From the NCBI RefSeq assembly GCF_003208435.1, contig NZ_QKMF01000001.1, positions 407,813-471,812 on the forward strand: a stretch of 64,000 nucleotides of DNA, written 5' to 3'. Each line of letters begins with the position of its first letter. Position 1 is the first letter of the stretch. The DNA comes from Pelagimonas varians. GTDB lineage: Bacteria > Pseudomonadota > Alphaproteobacteria > Rhodobacterales > Rhodobacteraceae. Below, one piece after another: positions 18,236 through 27,022 of the stretch. A program made the translations under genes and the position numbers. The notes below the pieces were generated by a model that was given only the letters and a program-made list of their open reading frames with translations, was not told where the DNA came from and did not search any database.

Positions 18236-19111
18236 ATGGCGATCACTGCTGCACAGGTAAAAGAACTGCGCGAAATCACTGCCGCTGGCATGATGGACGC
18301 GAAAAAAGCGTTGGTTGAAACCGACGGTGACATGGAAGCTGCCATCGATTGGCTGCGCACCAAAGGCCTTGCCAAAGCCGCCAAGAAATCGGGCCGCACG
18401 GCTGCCGAAGGTCTGGTTGCTGTGGCTGTTGCCGGCGGCAAAGGTGTTGCTGTTGAAGTAAACTCCGAAACCGACTTCGTTTCCAAGAACGCAGAATTCC
18501 AGGAAATGGTCGGCGGCATCGCCACCGTTGCTTTGAACGTTGCTGATGTAGAAGCGCTGAAAGTCGCTGATCTGGGCGGCAAGACCGTTGAGACTGTGAT
18601 CACCGACAAAATCGCCACCATCGGCGAAAACATGTCAGTTCGCCGTATGGCGACAGTCACTGGCGAAACCGTTGTGACCTATGTTCACAATGCAGCCACC
18701 GCTGGCATGGGCCAGATCGGTGTTTTGGTTGCGCTGAACGGCGGCAACGAAGATTTTGGCAAGCAGATTGCGATGCACATCGCGGCTGCAAACCCTGCGT
18801 CTTTGTCCGAAGCAGATCTTGACCCGGCGGTTGTTGAAAAAGAACGCCAGATTCAGATCGATATCGCACGCGAATCCGGCAAGCCAGAGCAGGTTATCGA
18901 AAAGATGATCATCGGCCGCATGAAGAAATTCCTCGCCGAAGTGACTTTGCTGGGCCAGCAATTTGTTGTGAACCCTGACATTACTGTCGAGCAGGCCGCA
19001 AAAGACGCAGGCGCAGAAATCGTTGCCTACGTCCGCATGCAGGTTGGCGAAGGTATCGAGAAAAAAGAAGAAGATTTCGCAGCTGAAGTTGCCAAAGCCG
19101 TTCAAGGCTAA
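18236..19111 (+). CDS. tsf: Translation elongation factor Ts
   Basis: This 291-residue guanine nucleotide exchange factor for EF-Tu has an N-terminal UBA-like domain ([21 protein letters not shown]) and the EF-Tu-contacting core [12 protein letters not shown] (TDFVA-type motif) near residue 78. The dimerisation/coiled region and C-terminal module are of normal length. It is co-located with rpsB as usual. GAGGAAG precedes the ATG. Confidence 0.97.
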   Translation: MAITAAQVKELREITAAGMMDAKKALVETDGDMEAAIDWLRTKGLAKAAKKSGRTAAEGLVAVAVAGGKGVAVEVNSETDFVSKNAEFQEMVGGIATVALNVADVEALKVADLGGKTVETVITDKIATIGENMSVRRMATVTGETVVTYVHNAATAGMGQIGVLVALNGGNEDFGKQIAMHIAAANPASLSEADLDPAVVEKERQIQIDIARESGKPEQVIEKMIIGRMKKFLAEVTLLGQQFVVNPDITVEQAAKDAGAEIVAYVRMQVGEGIEKKEEDFAAEVAKAVQG

Positions 19112-19132
19112 GTCTTTTAATCAAAACACGTC

Positions 19133-19163
19133 AAAGGCCGTCCAGATTTGGGCGGCCTTTTTC
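19133..19163 (+). terminator. Rho-independent terminator after tsf
   Basis: An 11-bp stem AAAGGCCGTCC/GGGCGGCCTTT with one G-U pair is followed by T5. Confidence 0.88.
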
Positions 19164-19512
19164 GATTCAGACATTGGGAAGAATCGGGACCTCTGTCAGA
19201 GACATTGGGGATGACGACAAAGGTCCCGAAAGGGTGCTGGCCGGGTTGACGTAAAGCGTCGCCCCAAGCCAGCTCGGCCGAAGCCGAAAGACGTTGGCAA
19301 ACCCGTGGGAATAATCACAGTTTGCCGTGCCTCGTGTCCCTATGGCTAATAGCCACCACTCACGGAACATTTGCAAACTGGCAGCTAAATTGCCCTAACG
19401 GAAGTCAGGATTTCCCGACCCTGCAATTATTTGAAGCATATTGCAAAATCGCACACGAATCAGGATTTTCGAGCCATTGGAGATCAATTTTTGAGCATGA
19501 AGGGCAGGGGGA
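19164..19512. other. Intergenic region, nothing recognised
   Basis: About 350 bases lie between the tsf terminator and the convergent luxR gene. Only short open frames occur, none with a ribosome-binding site or recognisable protein. A minus-strand frame at 19167-19376 (69 codons) has Ser/Pro/Leu-rich content and is probably not coding. No repeat, RNA gene or mobile-element end was identified. Confidence 0.5.
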
Positions 19513-20274
19513 TTAAGCGTGAATCACATACATCTGATTGTGAAACGCTGCCTTGGCAACCGCCTGAGCCGTGGTTTCAACATTCAGCGTATCACGCGCC
19601 AATCTCAGATGTTTTTCGATCGTTGCTTGGGTCAGGCCCATAATCTGTGCAATATCCTGCATGGTTTTGCCATCTCCAACCCATTCCAAGGATTCGCGCT
19701 GGCGTGGAGTCAATTTTTGATTTTGCAACGGAATAGGCAAAGTCATGATCTTGAGGTGGACAAGGTTGTTCATCAAGACAATGTCACCACCATGTTCGGC
19801 CCAAATCTCATCAATCTGATCTTGGTTCAACTCCGGCTTGGAGCTCAGCGAAATTGCGCCTTTGGCACGGCTCGAAACCGATTTGAAGCTGATCGTATAA
19901 CCGGCGTGCACTTTGTGGGACAAGTTAAAAGCGACAACCTTTTGCGCTTGCTCATCCATTGTGCCGGTCGAAATCTGCTCGGCCAAAACGCGCCAGCTGC
20001 AATGGCCTTCGTTTTCAAGCGCCCATTTCACCATAGGGGCGTTTCGGTACAAGCCGTCCTCAACAAAGCCCTTACGATACTCAGGGGAATGATTGCTGAG
20101 GATTACGAAATCATTCGGGTCCCCAAACGAGGTTGCCGTCATGAATTGAGTGAACCCATAGATCAGGCGATCAAACCCGAATTCTTCCATCTTGGCACAA
20201 TGCAAAGCCCATAGGTCGGCAACATTGTCGATATTGGTCAGTTCGGTCAGGTAGATGCGTAGGTTGGCTTTCAT
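19513..20274 (-). CDS. LuxR-family regulator with autoinducer-binding domain
   Basis: This 253-residue protein has an N-terminal autoinducer-binding-like domain (about residues 20-170, including FGFDRLIYGF and WALENEGHCSW). The C-terminal LuxR helix-turn-helix (LTPRQRESLEWVGDGKTMQDIAQIMGL in outline) covers roughly 185-245. No luxI homologue lies in the window, so it may be a solo receptor or may respond to a non-AHL ligand. The ATG at 20274 overlaps the upstream aroQ stop by four bases, so the regulator is translationally coupled to a shikimate-pathway gene, which is unusual. Confidence 0.85.
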   Translation of the reverse strand: MKANLRIYLTELTNIDNVADLWALHCAKMEEFGFDRLIYGFTQFMTATSFGDPNDFVILSNHSPEYRKGFVEDGLYRNAPMVKWALENEGHCSWRVLAEQISTGTMDEQAQKVVAFNLSHKVHAGYTISFKSVSSRAKGAISLSSKPELNQDQIDEIWAEHGGDIVLMNNLVHLKIMTLPIPLQNQKLTPRQRESLEWVGDGKTMQDIAQIMGLTQATIEKHLRLARDTLNVETTAQAVAKAAFHNQMYVIHA

Positions 20275-20714
20275 AATGACTTCTCCAAATGTCTTTGAAG
20301 CGCATCCATGGCCAAAATATAACCATGCGCTCCGAACCCACATATCAAACCTACAGCGACAGGCGAGATATATGATTGGTGCCGGAAGGCTTCGCGGGCA
20401 TGAATGTTCGACAAATGTAATTCAACCAACTGGGCTTCAGTTCCCTTGATGGCATCCATGAGAGCGATCGACGTATGTGTATAAGCTCCGGCGTTCAAAA
20501 TTATTCCGTCATGGCGGCCGCGGGCATTTTGAATTTCGTCAACCAAAGCGCCTTCGTGATTGGATTGAGAACATGTGACCGTCACACCGATCTTTTCCGC
20601 ATGGGCACGGCACATATCTTCAACATCGGACAGTGTTGTGTGTCCGTAAATTTCCGGCTGGCGCGTGCCCAATAGATTGAGGTTCGGACCGTTTAGTATC
20701 AGAAAAGAGCGCAT
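20271..20714 (-). CDS. aroQ: Type II 3-dehydroquinate dehydratase
   Basis: This 147-residue protein starts MRSFLILNGPNLNLLG and continues RQPEIYG with the active-site Tyr, then SNHEGALVDEIQ and NAGAYTHTS. All are hallmarks of the dodecameric type II enzyme that dehydrates 3-dehydroquinate in the shikimate pathway. GGGAGGT before the ATG at 20714 fixes the start; in-frame upstream codons give a Pro-rich, non-family extension. It shares an ATGA junction with luxR. Confidence 0.95.
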   Translation of the reverse strand: MRSFLILNGPNLNLLGTRQPEIYGHTTLSDVEDMCRAHAEKIGVTVTCSQSNHEGALVDEIQNARGRHDGIILNAGAYTHTSIALMDAIKGTEAQLVELHLSNIHAREAFRHQSYISPVAVGLICGFGAHGYILAMDALQRHLEKSL

Positions 20715-20949
20715 AAGACCTCCCAAAGCTTGACCGTTTGGTAAAGGTTGCCTTGGTGGGCTGTCCAGAGTTTCCTGCGCTTTTGGCGGGTTTTGAGGGT
20801 GGTTTCGAAGCGTTTCATTGTCCACTTACCAGATTATATTACATAATACTGATTATAGGATGTATTGAGGCCCGTTAACTGGTATGCAGGCCCCATGTTT
20901 TCCGCTTCAATACTTGCGCCTGCTGACTTTCCTCGCCAAAAGTCGCAAT

Positions 20950-21843
20950 ATGACAAAAGCTCCTGAAATTCTATGCGTGGGTTCCGTTCTGTGGGACATC
21001 ATTGGACGATCTGCCAGCCATATGCGGGCTGGATCAGATGTGCCTGGCCGTATCATTCGGTTGCCCGGCGGTGTTGCCATGAACATTGCAATGGCTTTGT
21101 CCCGCTTTGGTTTGAAACCCGCGTTGCTGTCCGCGATCGGCCAAGACCCTGAAGGCAATGAACTGGTCGCCGAATGCGCCCGCCGCGGTTTGGGCACTGA
21201 TCATCTGTACAGATCTGCTGATTTGCCCACGGATCGATATATGGCCATCGAAGGTGCGAACGGCCTCATTGCCGCCATTGCCGATGCTCATTCTTTGGAA
21301 GCTGCCGGCGATAAGATACTGAATGTCTTGAATTTTGGACCACTGGGTCGTCCTGAAAATCCCTTTGACGGGCTTATTGCTCTTGATGGGAACCTGACGG
21401 CCGGTTTGCTCGAACAAATCGCCACAAGCCCATCATTTTCAAAGGCAGATCTGCGTGTTGCCCCAGCCAGTCCCGGTAAAGCCGAGCGGCTTTTGCCGTT
21501 TTTGCGCTCTGGTCGCGGCACGCTTTATGTCAACCTCGAAGAAGCTGGTTTGCTGTGTCAATCCAGCTTTGAAACCGCCGATCAGGCCGCTTCCCAGCTT
21601 TTGGAGCGCGGCGCGGCGCGGGTGTTGGTCACCAATGGCGGCGACGGATGTTGTGACGCAACCGCAGATGGTTTGATCCAAGAATGCCCGCCGCCTGTTT
21701 TGGTGACCCGTGTCACCGGAGCTGGTGATACTTTTATGGCGGCCCACATTGCCGCTGAATGTGACGGTGCAAACCGCAAAGATGCTTTGAGCCGCGCGCT
21801 ACATGCCGCCGCCGCCTATGTTTCCGGAGAAGTAGCAATATGA
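20950..21843 (+). CDS. PfkB-family sugar kinase, probable pseudouridine kinase
   Basis: This 297-residue protein has the PfkB N-terminal motif (GSVLWDIIGRS, then GGVAMNIAMALSRFG) and the C-terminal signature with catalytic Asp in VTGAGDTFMAAH. Substrate assignment comes from context: it overlaps psuG by four bases, and psuK-psuG pairs phosphorylate pseudouridine and then split the 5-prime phosphate into uracil and ribose-5-phosphate. An in-frame codon at 20884 would add 22 residues unlike the family. The ATG at 20950 has only a weak Shine-Dalgarno sequence. Confidence 0.82.
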   Translation: MTKAPEILCVGSVLWDIIGRSASHMRAGSDVPGRIIRLPGGVAMNIAMALSRFGLKPALLSAIGQDPEGNELVAECARRGLGTDHLYRSADLPTDRYMAIEGANGLIAAIADAHSLEAAGDKILNVLNFGPLGRPENPFDGLIALDGNLTAGLLEQIATSPSFSKADLRVAPASPGKAERLLPFLRSGRGTLYVNLEEAGLLCQSSFETADQAASQLLERGAARVLVTNGGDGCCDATADGLIQECPPPVLVTRVTGAGDTFMAAHIAAECDGANRKDALSRALHAAAAYVSGEVAI

Positions 21844-22754
21844 CCCTCTATACCCCCTCGCCCGCCGTTGCCGAAGCTTTGGCCGCTGGCCGTCCGGTTG
21901 TAGCGCTGGAAAGCACGATCATCACGCATGGGATGCCTTGGCCGCAAAACCTTGAAGTTGCTCGTAAAGTCGAAGACACAGTGCGATCCAACGGCGCCGA
22001 GCCTGCAACAATTGCAGTAATTGACGGCACGTTGCATGTCGGTTTGACCGATGCGCAGTTGGAGGCTTTAGCACAAACGCGCGGTGTCGCCAAACTCAGC
22101 CGCGCTGATATGGCCGTATGCATGTCTCAGGGGCGCACTGGTGCAACAACTGTCGCAGCAACAATGATTGCGGCTGAACTGGCTGGCATTGCAGTGTTTG
22201 CGACTGGCGGTATCGGCGGCGTTCACCAAGGTGCTGAAAACAGTTTTGATATTTCCGCCGATTTACAGGAACTTTCGCAAACAGCTGTGACCGTGATTGC
22301 CGCCGGAGCCAAAGCGATCCTCGACATTCCAAAGACCATGGAAGTGCTTGAAACCCTTGGCGTTCCCGTCATTGCCTATGGTCAGGACAAGATACCGGCA
22401 TTTTGGTCCCGTGATGCGGGTTTGCCGGCGCCATTGCGTATGGATACTGCCGCCGAAATTGCAGGTGCTCATATCATGCGCGGCAAACTCGGGTTGCCCG
22501 GTGGTCAACTGGTGACAAATCCAATCCCGGTTGAAGCCGAAATCGCCCGCGAAACATTAGCACCGATTATTGCGCGTGCCGCTCAGGACGCAGCGGATCA
22601 CGGGATCGCAGGCAAGAATGTCACGCCTTATCTGCTGCAACGGATTTTCGAGCTGACCGAGGGCCGTTCGTTGGAGGCAAATATTGCTTTGGTTCTCAAC
22701 AACGCCCGCCTTGCTGCTGAAATCGCGCAAGAAATGTGCAAAATCACAAAGTGA
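21840..22754 (+). CDS. psuG: Pseudouridine-5-prime-phosphate glycosidase
   Basis: This 304-residue enzyme has the conserved ALESTIITHGMPWPQN near residue 22, GATTVAATM and FATGGIGGVH, and the catalytic-lysine region typical of PsuG. It reversibly cleaves the C-C glycosidic bond of pseudouridine 5-prime-phosphate. It is coupled to the upstream PfkB kinase by an ATGA overlap, forming a two-gene pseudouridine salvage operon. Confidence 0.94.
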   Translation: MTLYTPSPAVAEALAAGRPVVALESTIITHGMPWPQNLEVARKVEDTVRSNGAEPATIAVIDGTLHVGLTDAQLEALAQTRGVAKLSRADMAVCMSQGRTGATTVAATMIAAELAGIAVFATGGIGGVHQGAENSFDISADLQELSQTAVTVIAAGAKAILDIPKTMEVLETLGVPVIAYGQDKIPAFWSRDAGLPAPLRMDTAAEIAGAHIMRGKLGLPGGQLVTNPIPVEAEIARETLAPIIARAAQDAADHGIAGKNVTPYLLQRIFELTEGRSLEANIALVLNNARLAAEIAQEMCKITK

Positions 22755-22838
22755 TGACGCAGTTTTGCGCTCTGCCCATTGTGGTGCGCCTGCACAACGC
22801 CTAGTTTCGCCAAAAGAAAACTTGTTAAAGTTGGCCTA

Positions 22839-23570
22839 ATGACCACTCCATTTGATCCAGAAACCAAGCGCCCGGGGTTTATTGCCAGGCTGCGAAATTC
22901 TTTCCTAACCGGGATCATTGTGATCGCGCCGGTTGGGTTGACGGTCTGGCTCATTTGGACGGTCGTTGGCTGGGTTGACAGTTTTGTCTGGCCTTTTGTG
23001 CCCGATTCCTACCAACCCGAGGCGGTGATCAATCATTGGTTTGAACTGGAAGGTGCGGACCGGATCGAGGTGAACGTTCGCGGCTTAGGCGTTGTAATAT
23101 TTCTGGTTTTCACGGTTTTGGTCGGTTGGATTGCCAAAGGTCTGATTGGCCGGTCGATGATTGGATTTGGGGAGCGGTTGGTTGATCGTACACCCGTTGT
23201 CCGCTCGATCTATTCGGGCATCAAACAGCTCGCAGAAACCGTTTTTGCCCAATCCGAACGCAGCTTTGAGAAAGCTTGCCTGATCCAGTACCCCCGCAAG
23301 GACATCTGGGCAATTGGCTTCATTTCGACACAAGCACGCGGCGAAGTCGCTGAAAAAGCTCAAAGCATGAGTGATATGATTTCGGTATTTGTACCGACCA
23401 CGCCGAATCCGACATCAGGATTCTTGCTGTTCTTCCCCCGCGAAGACGTCATCGAGCTGGACATGAGCATCGAGGACGCTGCCAAACTGGTTATTTCAGC
23501 GGGCTTGGTCTACCCCAGCGGCGAAAAAGCCAAGGAAGCGGTAGAAGCCAAGCTTAAAAAAGCGTCCTGA
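22839..23570 (+). CDS. DUF502 family membrane protein
   Basis: This 243-residue protein has two N-terminal helices (about 18-42 and 75-97) separated by a short periplasmic segment, then a cytoplasmic domain. Family-typical sequences include TGIIVIAPVGLTVWL, PVVRSIYSGIKQLAETV and VFVPTTPNPTSGF. DUF502 proteins are widespread in proteobacteria and plants, with no agreed function. The start at 22839 is chosen over an in-frame upstream codon because the family begins just before the first helix. Confidence 0.88.
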   Translation: MTTPFDPETKRPGFIARLRNSFLTGIIVIAPVGLTVWLIWTVVGWVDSFVWPFVPDSYQPEAVINHWFELEGADRIEVNVRGLGVVIFLVFTVLVGWIAKGLIGRSMIGFGERLVDRTPVVRSIYSGIKQLAETVFAQSERSFEKACLIQYPRKDIWAIGFISTQARGEVAEKAQSMSDMISVFVPTTPNPTSGFLLFFPREDVIELDMSIEDAAKLVISAGLVYPSGEKAKEAVEAKLKKAS

Positions 23571-23572
23571 GT

Positions 23573-24601
23573 TTAGTCGAACATTTCGCGAAGATCAGCG
23601 GTCTGGCGTTTGCCCAGATCGCTTTTATGCGCCTCCAAAAAACTGCCTGCAGCACGGCGACCGGCCTCTTTGAGTTGGATCAGAAGCGACGGAACGGGAA
23701 CGGTTTTGGTCGCAACAGACAATTCATTCATCAACGCATCATCCGCGATCATATGAACCCGCGCGTTCTTTAAGGATCCGGGTTGCAAAGCACCCTGCCC
23801 CAATAAACGCTGAACAAATTCAATGGCCCGCAATTCGCGGAATAAGGATGAGTTGAAACTAATCTCATTGATGCGATTTTGAATTTCCGGCGGCGTGATA
23901 GGCACCTCATCGCGGTGCAGCGGGTTGATATTCACAACAACAATGTCGTCGGGCAAGCTTTGGTCAAAAAACGGAAATAGAGGTGGATTTCCGGTGTAAC
24001 CACCGTCCCAGAATGCTTCAATCACACCGGTTTTAGGATCAGGCAATTCGACGGCTTGAAACATCGTCGGCAAACAGGCCGAGGCCAAAATCGCTTGGGT
24101 GTTGATCTTGTCGCCCGTGAAAATCCGGATTTTACCGTTGCGGACTTGTGTCGCCCCGACAAAGAACTGTGGCCCTTCGGAGGAGCATATGGTGTCAAAA
24201 TCAAACTTATCGACCAGTTTTTCAAGCGGATTGCGATAGGCTGGCCCCCATGCGTATGGCGACATCATGCGCCCAAAGGCTTCGCCCCAAACAAAAGGCA
24301 CAGAGTATTCGACAGATTTGGACACCATGCCGGGATTTGGCATCCAAGGATGCATCCAATGTGGCAAATCGCTGGTATGGGCGCCCATTTGCTCCCAAAG
24401 CCAGTCAAGGTTTTCACGGGCACCAGAGCGGCCGCCATGGATCAGACCCGACTTTAGGGCCGCGCCGTTTAATGCTCCGGCTGAGGTGCCTGAAATCGCT
24501 GCAATTTCAATAGTTTCATCTTCGAGGATCCGGTCCAGAACACCCCATGTAAACGCACCATGTGCACCGCCGCCTTGAAGCGCCAAATTGATTCGAACCA
24601 T
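23573..24601 (-). CDS. Patatin-like phospholipase family protein
   Basis: This 342-residue predicted acyl hydrolase has the oxyanion-hole glycines (LQGGGAHGAF, residues 8-17) and the nucleophile elbow GTSAG with Ser40. The catalytic Asp199 is in WDGGYTGNPP. The Ser-Asp dyad is therefore intact. No signal peptide is seen, so it is probably cytoplasmic or membrane-peripheral. The ATG at 24601 is the family start; upstream in-frame codons have no support. Confidence 0.9.
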   Translation of the reverse strand: MVRINLALQGGGAHGAFTWGVLDRILEDETIEIAAISGTSAGALNGAALKSGLIHGGRSGARENLDWLWEQMGAHTSDLPHWMHPWMPNPGMVSKSVEYSVPFVWGEAFGRMMSPYAWGPAYRNPLEKLVDKFDFDTICSSEGPQFFVGATQVRNGKIRIFTGDKINTQAILASACLPTMFQAVELPDPKTGVIEAFWDGGYTGNPPLFPFFDQSLPDDIVVVNINPLHRDEVPITPPEIQNRINEISFNSSLFRELRAIEFVQRLLGQGALQPGSLKNARVHMIADDALMNELSVATKTVPVPSLLIQLKEAGRRAAGSFLEAHKSDLGKRQTADLREMFD

Positions 24602-24786
24602 GATCTCACCCCGTGCACTTTGCATGTGCAGCATTGCTGGTGGCGACGCCAAAGGCAATCATAATCCCAAAACCCTTCGAGGATAAGTGACGCAACGGAG
24701 GATCAGGTAAGGGCCGACAGAGGCTTTTCATCGCGCCGGCAAGCAGGAATACTTGCCCTCAAGCAATGCAGATAAAGGTGCCCGCT

Positions 24787-25581
24787 ATGACTTCCTCGGT
24801 TCTTCTTAAACGTGATGGCCATGTCGCCGAAGTCTGGCTAAACCGGCCGGAAAAGCACAACGCTGTGGACCAGTCTGTATTTGACGGGCTGGCCCGGATT
24901 GGTGAGGAAATTCGCGCAGACAAAACCATTCGCGCTGTGATCCTGACCGGTACTGGCGACAATTTTTGTTCGGGCATTGATACCGGTTTTTTCACCGGCG
25001 CACTGAACCCGGCCAAGTTTATCGAACAGATCACAACATTTCCCGAAGGCGAAAAGGCCAATATGTTCCAAAAGCCGGGCTATGTCTGGCAAGAGGTCGG
25101 CGTTCCGGTGATCGCGGCGCTGCAAGGCGCAACATTTGGCGCAGGCATTCAGATCGCCCTAGGGGCCGATATCCGGTTGGCGGCGCCATCGACGCGGATG
25201 TCGGTGATGGAAATAAAATGGGGGTTGATCCCCGACATGAGCATTACACAAACCCTGCCCCGATTGGTGCGCATGGATGTGGCTAAGGAACTGCTGTTCA
25301 CAGGCCGGATCGTCGAGGCCGCCGAATGCGCTGAAATCGGTCTTGTGACTCGGATTGTCGACAACCCGCTTGAGGCCGCGCGCGAAATGGCGGCGCTGAT
25401 TGCGGCAAAGAACCCCGATGCGATCAGCCGTAGCAAAACGCTTTTGAATGAAAGTTGGCATGGGGATGCGGCTGAAACCCTGCGCCTTGAGGCTGAACTG
25501 CAAGCTCAGATCATCGGTCAGCCAAACCAGATGGAAGCCGTCTTTGCGCAGTTTCAAAAGCGCGCGCCGAACTTCAAGTAA
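24787..25581 (+). CDS. Enoyl-CoA hydratase/isomerase (crotonase) family protein
   Basis: This 264-residue crotonase-fold protein has the CoA-binding RPEKHNAVD near residue 24, oxyanion-hole segments TGTGDNFCSGID and ALQGATFGAGIQIALGADIRLA, and a C-terminal helical region. The catalytic acidic positions of a classical hydratase are not clearly both present, so it could be an isomerase or another crotonase. ATG 24787 is preferred over a codon seven residues upstream because the family begins here. Confidence 0.82.
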   Translation: MTSSVLLKRDGHVAEVWLNRPEKHNAVDQSVFDGLARIGEEIRADKTIRAVILTGTGDNFCSGIDTGFFTGALNPAKFIEQITTFPEGEKANMFQKPGYVWQEVGVPVIAALQGATFGAGIQIALGADIRLAAPSTRMSVMEIKWGLIPDMSITQTLPRLVRMDVAKELLFTGRIVEAAECAEIGLVTRIVDNPLEAAREMAALIAAKNPDAISRSKTLLNESWHGDAAETLRLEAELQAQIIGQPNQMEAVFAQFQKRAPNFK

Positions 25582-25586
25582 AACAG

Positions 25587-25609
25587 AGGGCCCCGGCGGT
25601 CGGGGCCCT
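25587..25609. terminator. Bidirectional hairpin between crotonase and pentapeptide genes
   Basis: A perfect 9-bp stem AGGGCCCCG/CGGGGCCCT with a five-base loop lies between convergent genes. T-rich sequence follows only weakly (TGTTGTT). Confidence 0.65.
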
Positions 25610-25613
25610 GTTG

Positions 25614-25946
25614 TTACCGGTGCGTTTTATCCCAAAGCGCGATGAGATCCGTCAGCTTGATCCCGTCCACGGTCATATCCGTGATGTTCGCATTGGTGAT
25701 TGTCAGGCCACTAAGATTGGCCTGATCAATTTTGGCTCCGCTCATGGTGACGTTTTTAAACGACGCACCGCCGAGATTCACATCATCAAAACTCATACCT
25801 TCTGCGTTGACGTCTTCTAATCGCGCGCCCATGAAATGGGCGTCGCGGAACACTGCGCCCTTGAGGCTGACACGGCTGAACCGAGACCCGCACAAAAACA
25901 TATTGTCGATCTCAAGCTTGTCTGTACCGGCCTTTTGATCGCTCAC
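25614..25946 (-). CDS. Pentapeptide-repeat protein
   Basis: This 110-residue protein consists almost wholly of A(D/N)LXX-like pentads (for example GAVFRDAHFMGARLEDVNAEG, then NLGGASFKNV and QANLSGLTITNANI). It should fold as a right-handed quadrilateral beta-helix. The start is GTG at 25946, overlapping the stop of the upstream 3-hydroxybutyrate dehydrogenase by four bases (GTGA), so translation is probably coupled. Some pentapeptide proteins mimic DNA and protect gyrase, but the role of this short one is unknown. Confidence 0.8.
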   Translation of the reverse strand: MSDQKAGTDKLEIDNMFLCGSRFSRVSLKGAVFRDAHFMGARLEDVNAEGMSFDDVNLGGASFKNVTMSGAKIDQANLSGLTITNANITDMTVDGIKLTDLIALWDKTHR

Positions 25947-26716
25947 AGTGCCGTCCAGCCGCCATCAACGCTGATCGTGGTGCCAGTGATCTGTGCGGCG
26001 GCGTCAGAGCACAAAAAGACCGCTGTGCCGCCCATCTGCTCAACTGTCGCAAACTCTTTCGACGGTTGGCGGGTCAACATGACGTTCTCAACCACTTCTT
26101 CGCGGGTCATGTTGTATTCCTTCATGGTGTCGGGGATTTGTGCCTCGACCAGTGGGGTCAGAACATATCCCGGGCAAATCGCATTGGCGGTGATCGGTTC
26201 GCGCGCCGTTTCCAAGGCAACCGATTTGGTCATGCCAACAACACCATGTTTGGCCGCGATATAGGCCGACTTGAACGGTGAAGCGGTCAAACCATGTGCA
26301 GACGCGATATTGACGACCCTGCCCCAACCCGCAGCCCGCATTTTTGGCAATGCGGCCGCCATGGTGTGGAAGGCCGAGTTCATGTTGATGGCAATGATGG
26401 CATCCCATTTATCAACCGGGAATTCATCGATGGGGCAGACGTGTTGAATGCCCGCATTGTTGATCAATATATCGCAGCGGCCTGCTTTTTCGATCAGGCC
26501 CCGGCATTCCGCACCTTTGGACATGTCCGCTTGGATATAGCGCACATCTACCCCGTGCGCTTCGGCGATCTGGGCAGCCAGCGCATGGTCTTCTTCACGG
26601 TCGGTGAATGAATTGATCACAACCGAGGCCCCGGCTTTGGCCATTTCATGTGCGATTCCCAAACCGATTCCCGAGTTGGATCCGGTGATTACAGCGGTTT
26701 TTCCCTCAAGCGACAT
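25943..26716 (-). CDS. bdhA: 3-hydroxybutyrate dehydrogenase (SDR family)
   Basis: This 257-residue short-chain dehydrogenase has the NAD-binding TGSNSGIGLG (11-20) and NNAG. The catalytic triad is Ser139, Tyr152 and Lys156 (SAYIAAKHG). Sequences specific to D-3-hydroxybutyrate dehydrogenases are present (AGIQHVCPIDEFPVDKWDAI and CPGYVLTPLVEAQI). It oxidises 3-hydroxybutyrate to acetoacetate in PHB/ketone-body use. The ATG at 26716 has GAGAGG upstream. Confidence 0.92.
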   Translation of the reverse strand: MSLEGKTAVITGSNSGIGLGIAHEMAKAGASVVINSFTDREEDHALAAQIAEAHGVDVRYIQADMSKGAECRGLIEKAGRCDILINNAGIQHVCPIDEFPVDKWDAIIAINMNSAFHTMAAALPKMRAAGWGRVVNIASAHGLTASPFKSAYIAAKHGVVGMTKSVALETAREPITANAICPGYVLTPLVEAQIPDTMKEYNMTREEVVENVMLTRQPSKEFATVEQMGGTAVFLCSDAAAQITGTTISVDGGWTAL

Positions 26717-26831
26717 AGTGGCCTCTCTGATAAGTGCGAATTGTTTGCTTGTGCAGCATAACATGCTGCATCGCCCATATATGCAAGGGCAACAGCGCCG
26801 CAGCGCCCAACAAATTGAATTGTGAAATGCC

Positions 26832-26908
26832 AAAAAAAAACCCCAGCGCGAAGCTGGGGTTAAGTCATTGAGGCAGGTTTCATACAGGCAAGAAACCTAT
26901 CGAGCAGT
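26832..26908 (-). ncRNA. Candidate intergenic small RNA (about 77 nt)
   Basis: On the minus strand a promoter-like pair (26915-26943) would start a transcript near 26908. This would contain a 7-bp hairpin AGGTTTC/GAAACCT (26875-26898) and end in a strong Rho-independent terminator: stem CCCCAGC/GCTGGGG at 26841-26859, then nine U from 26840 to 26832. No reading frame of useful length lies inside. The terminator cannot serve bdhA, which starts further downstream on the same strand, nor the SBP gene, which is on the other strand. I do not recognise an Rfam family. Confidence 0.55.
26841..26859 (-). terminator. Strong minus-strand terminator with nine U
   Basis: A 7-bp GC-rich stem and pentaloop is followed on the minus strand by T9 (26840-26832). 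It points towards bdhA and lies upstream of it. Confidence 0.85.
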
Positions 26909-26914
26909 GAGTTA

Positions 26915-26943
26915 GTTATAATCGTTAACCGGCTTGAGTCCAA
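26915..26943 (-). promoter_or_regulatory. Sigma-70-type promoter for candidate sRNA
   Basis: On the minus strand TTGGAC (26943-26938), a 17-base spacer and TATAAC (26920-26915) match the -35 and -10 consensus closely. Confidence 0.6.
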
Positions 26944-27022
26944 GCTAAAAGTTTGAAAAGGCGTAAAAGCACCGGTAGGCTGGTGTTCAATAAAACAAGG
27001 CTACACAGGGATTGTTGCTAAA

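Noticed and set aside
19513..20274. Search for a luxI-type synthase beside the LuxR regulator
   Set aside because: Neighbours are tsf and aroQ; no acyl-homoserine-lactone synthase pattern was seen anywhere in the window.
22305..22316. Short match (CCGCCGGAGCCA) to the 3-prime end of tRNA-Asn inside psuG, considered as an attachment site
   Set aside because: It lies inside an intact conserved gene, is only 12 bases long, and is on the wrong side of the tRNA to bound the accessory region.
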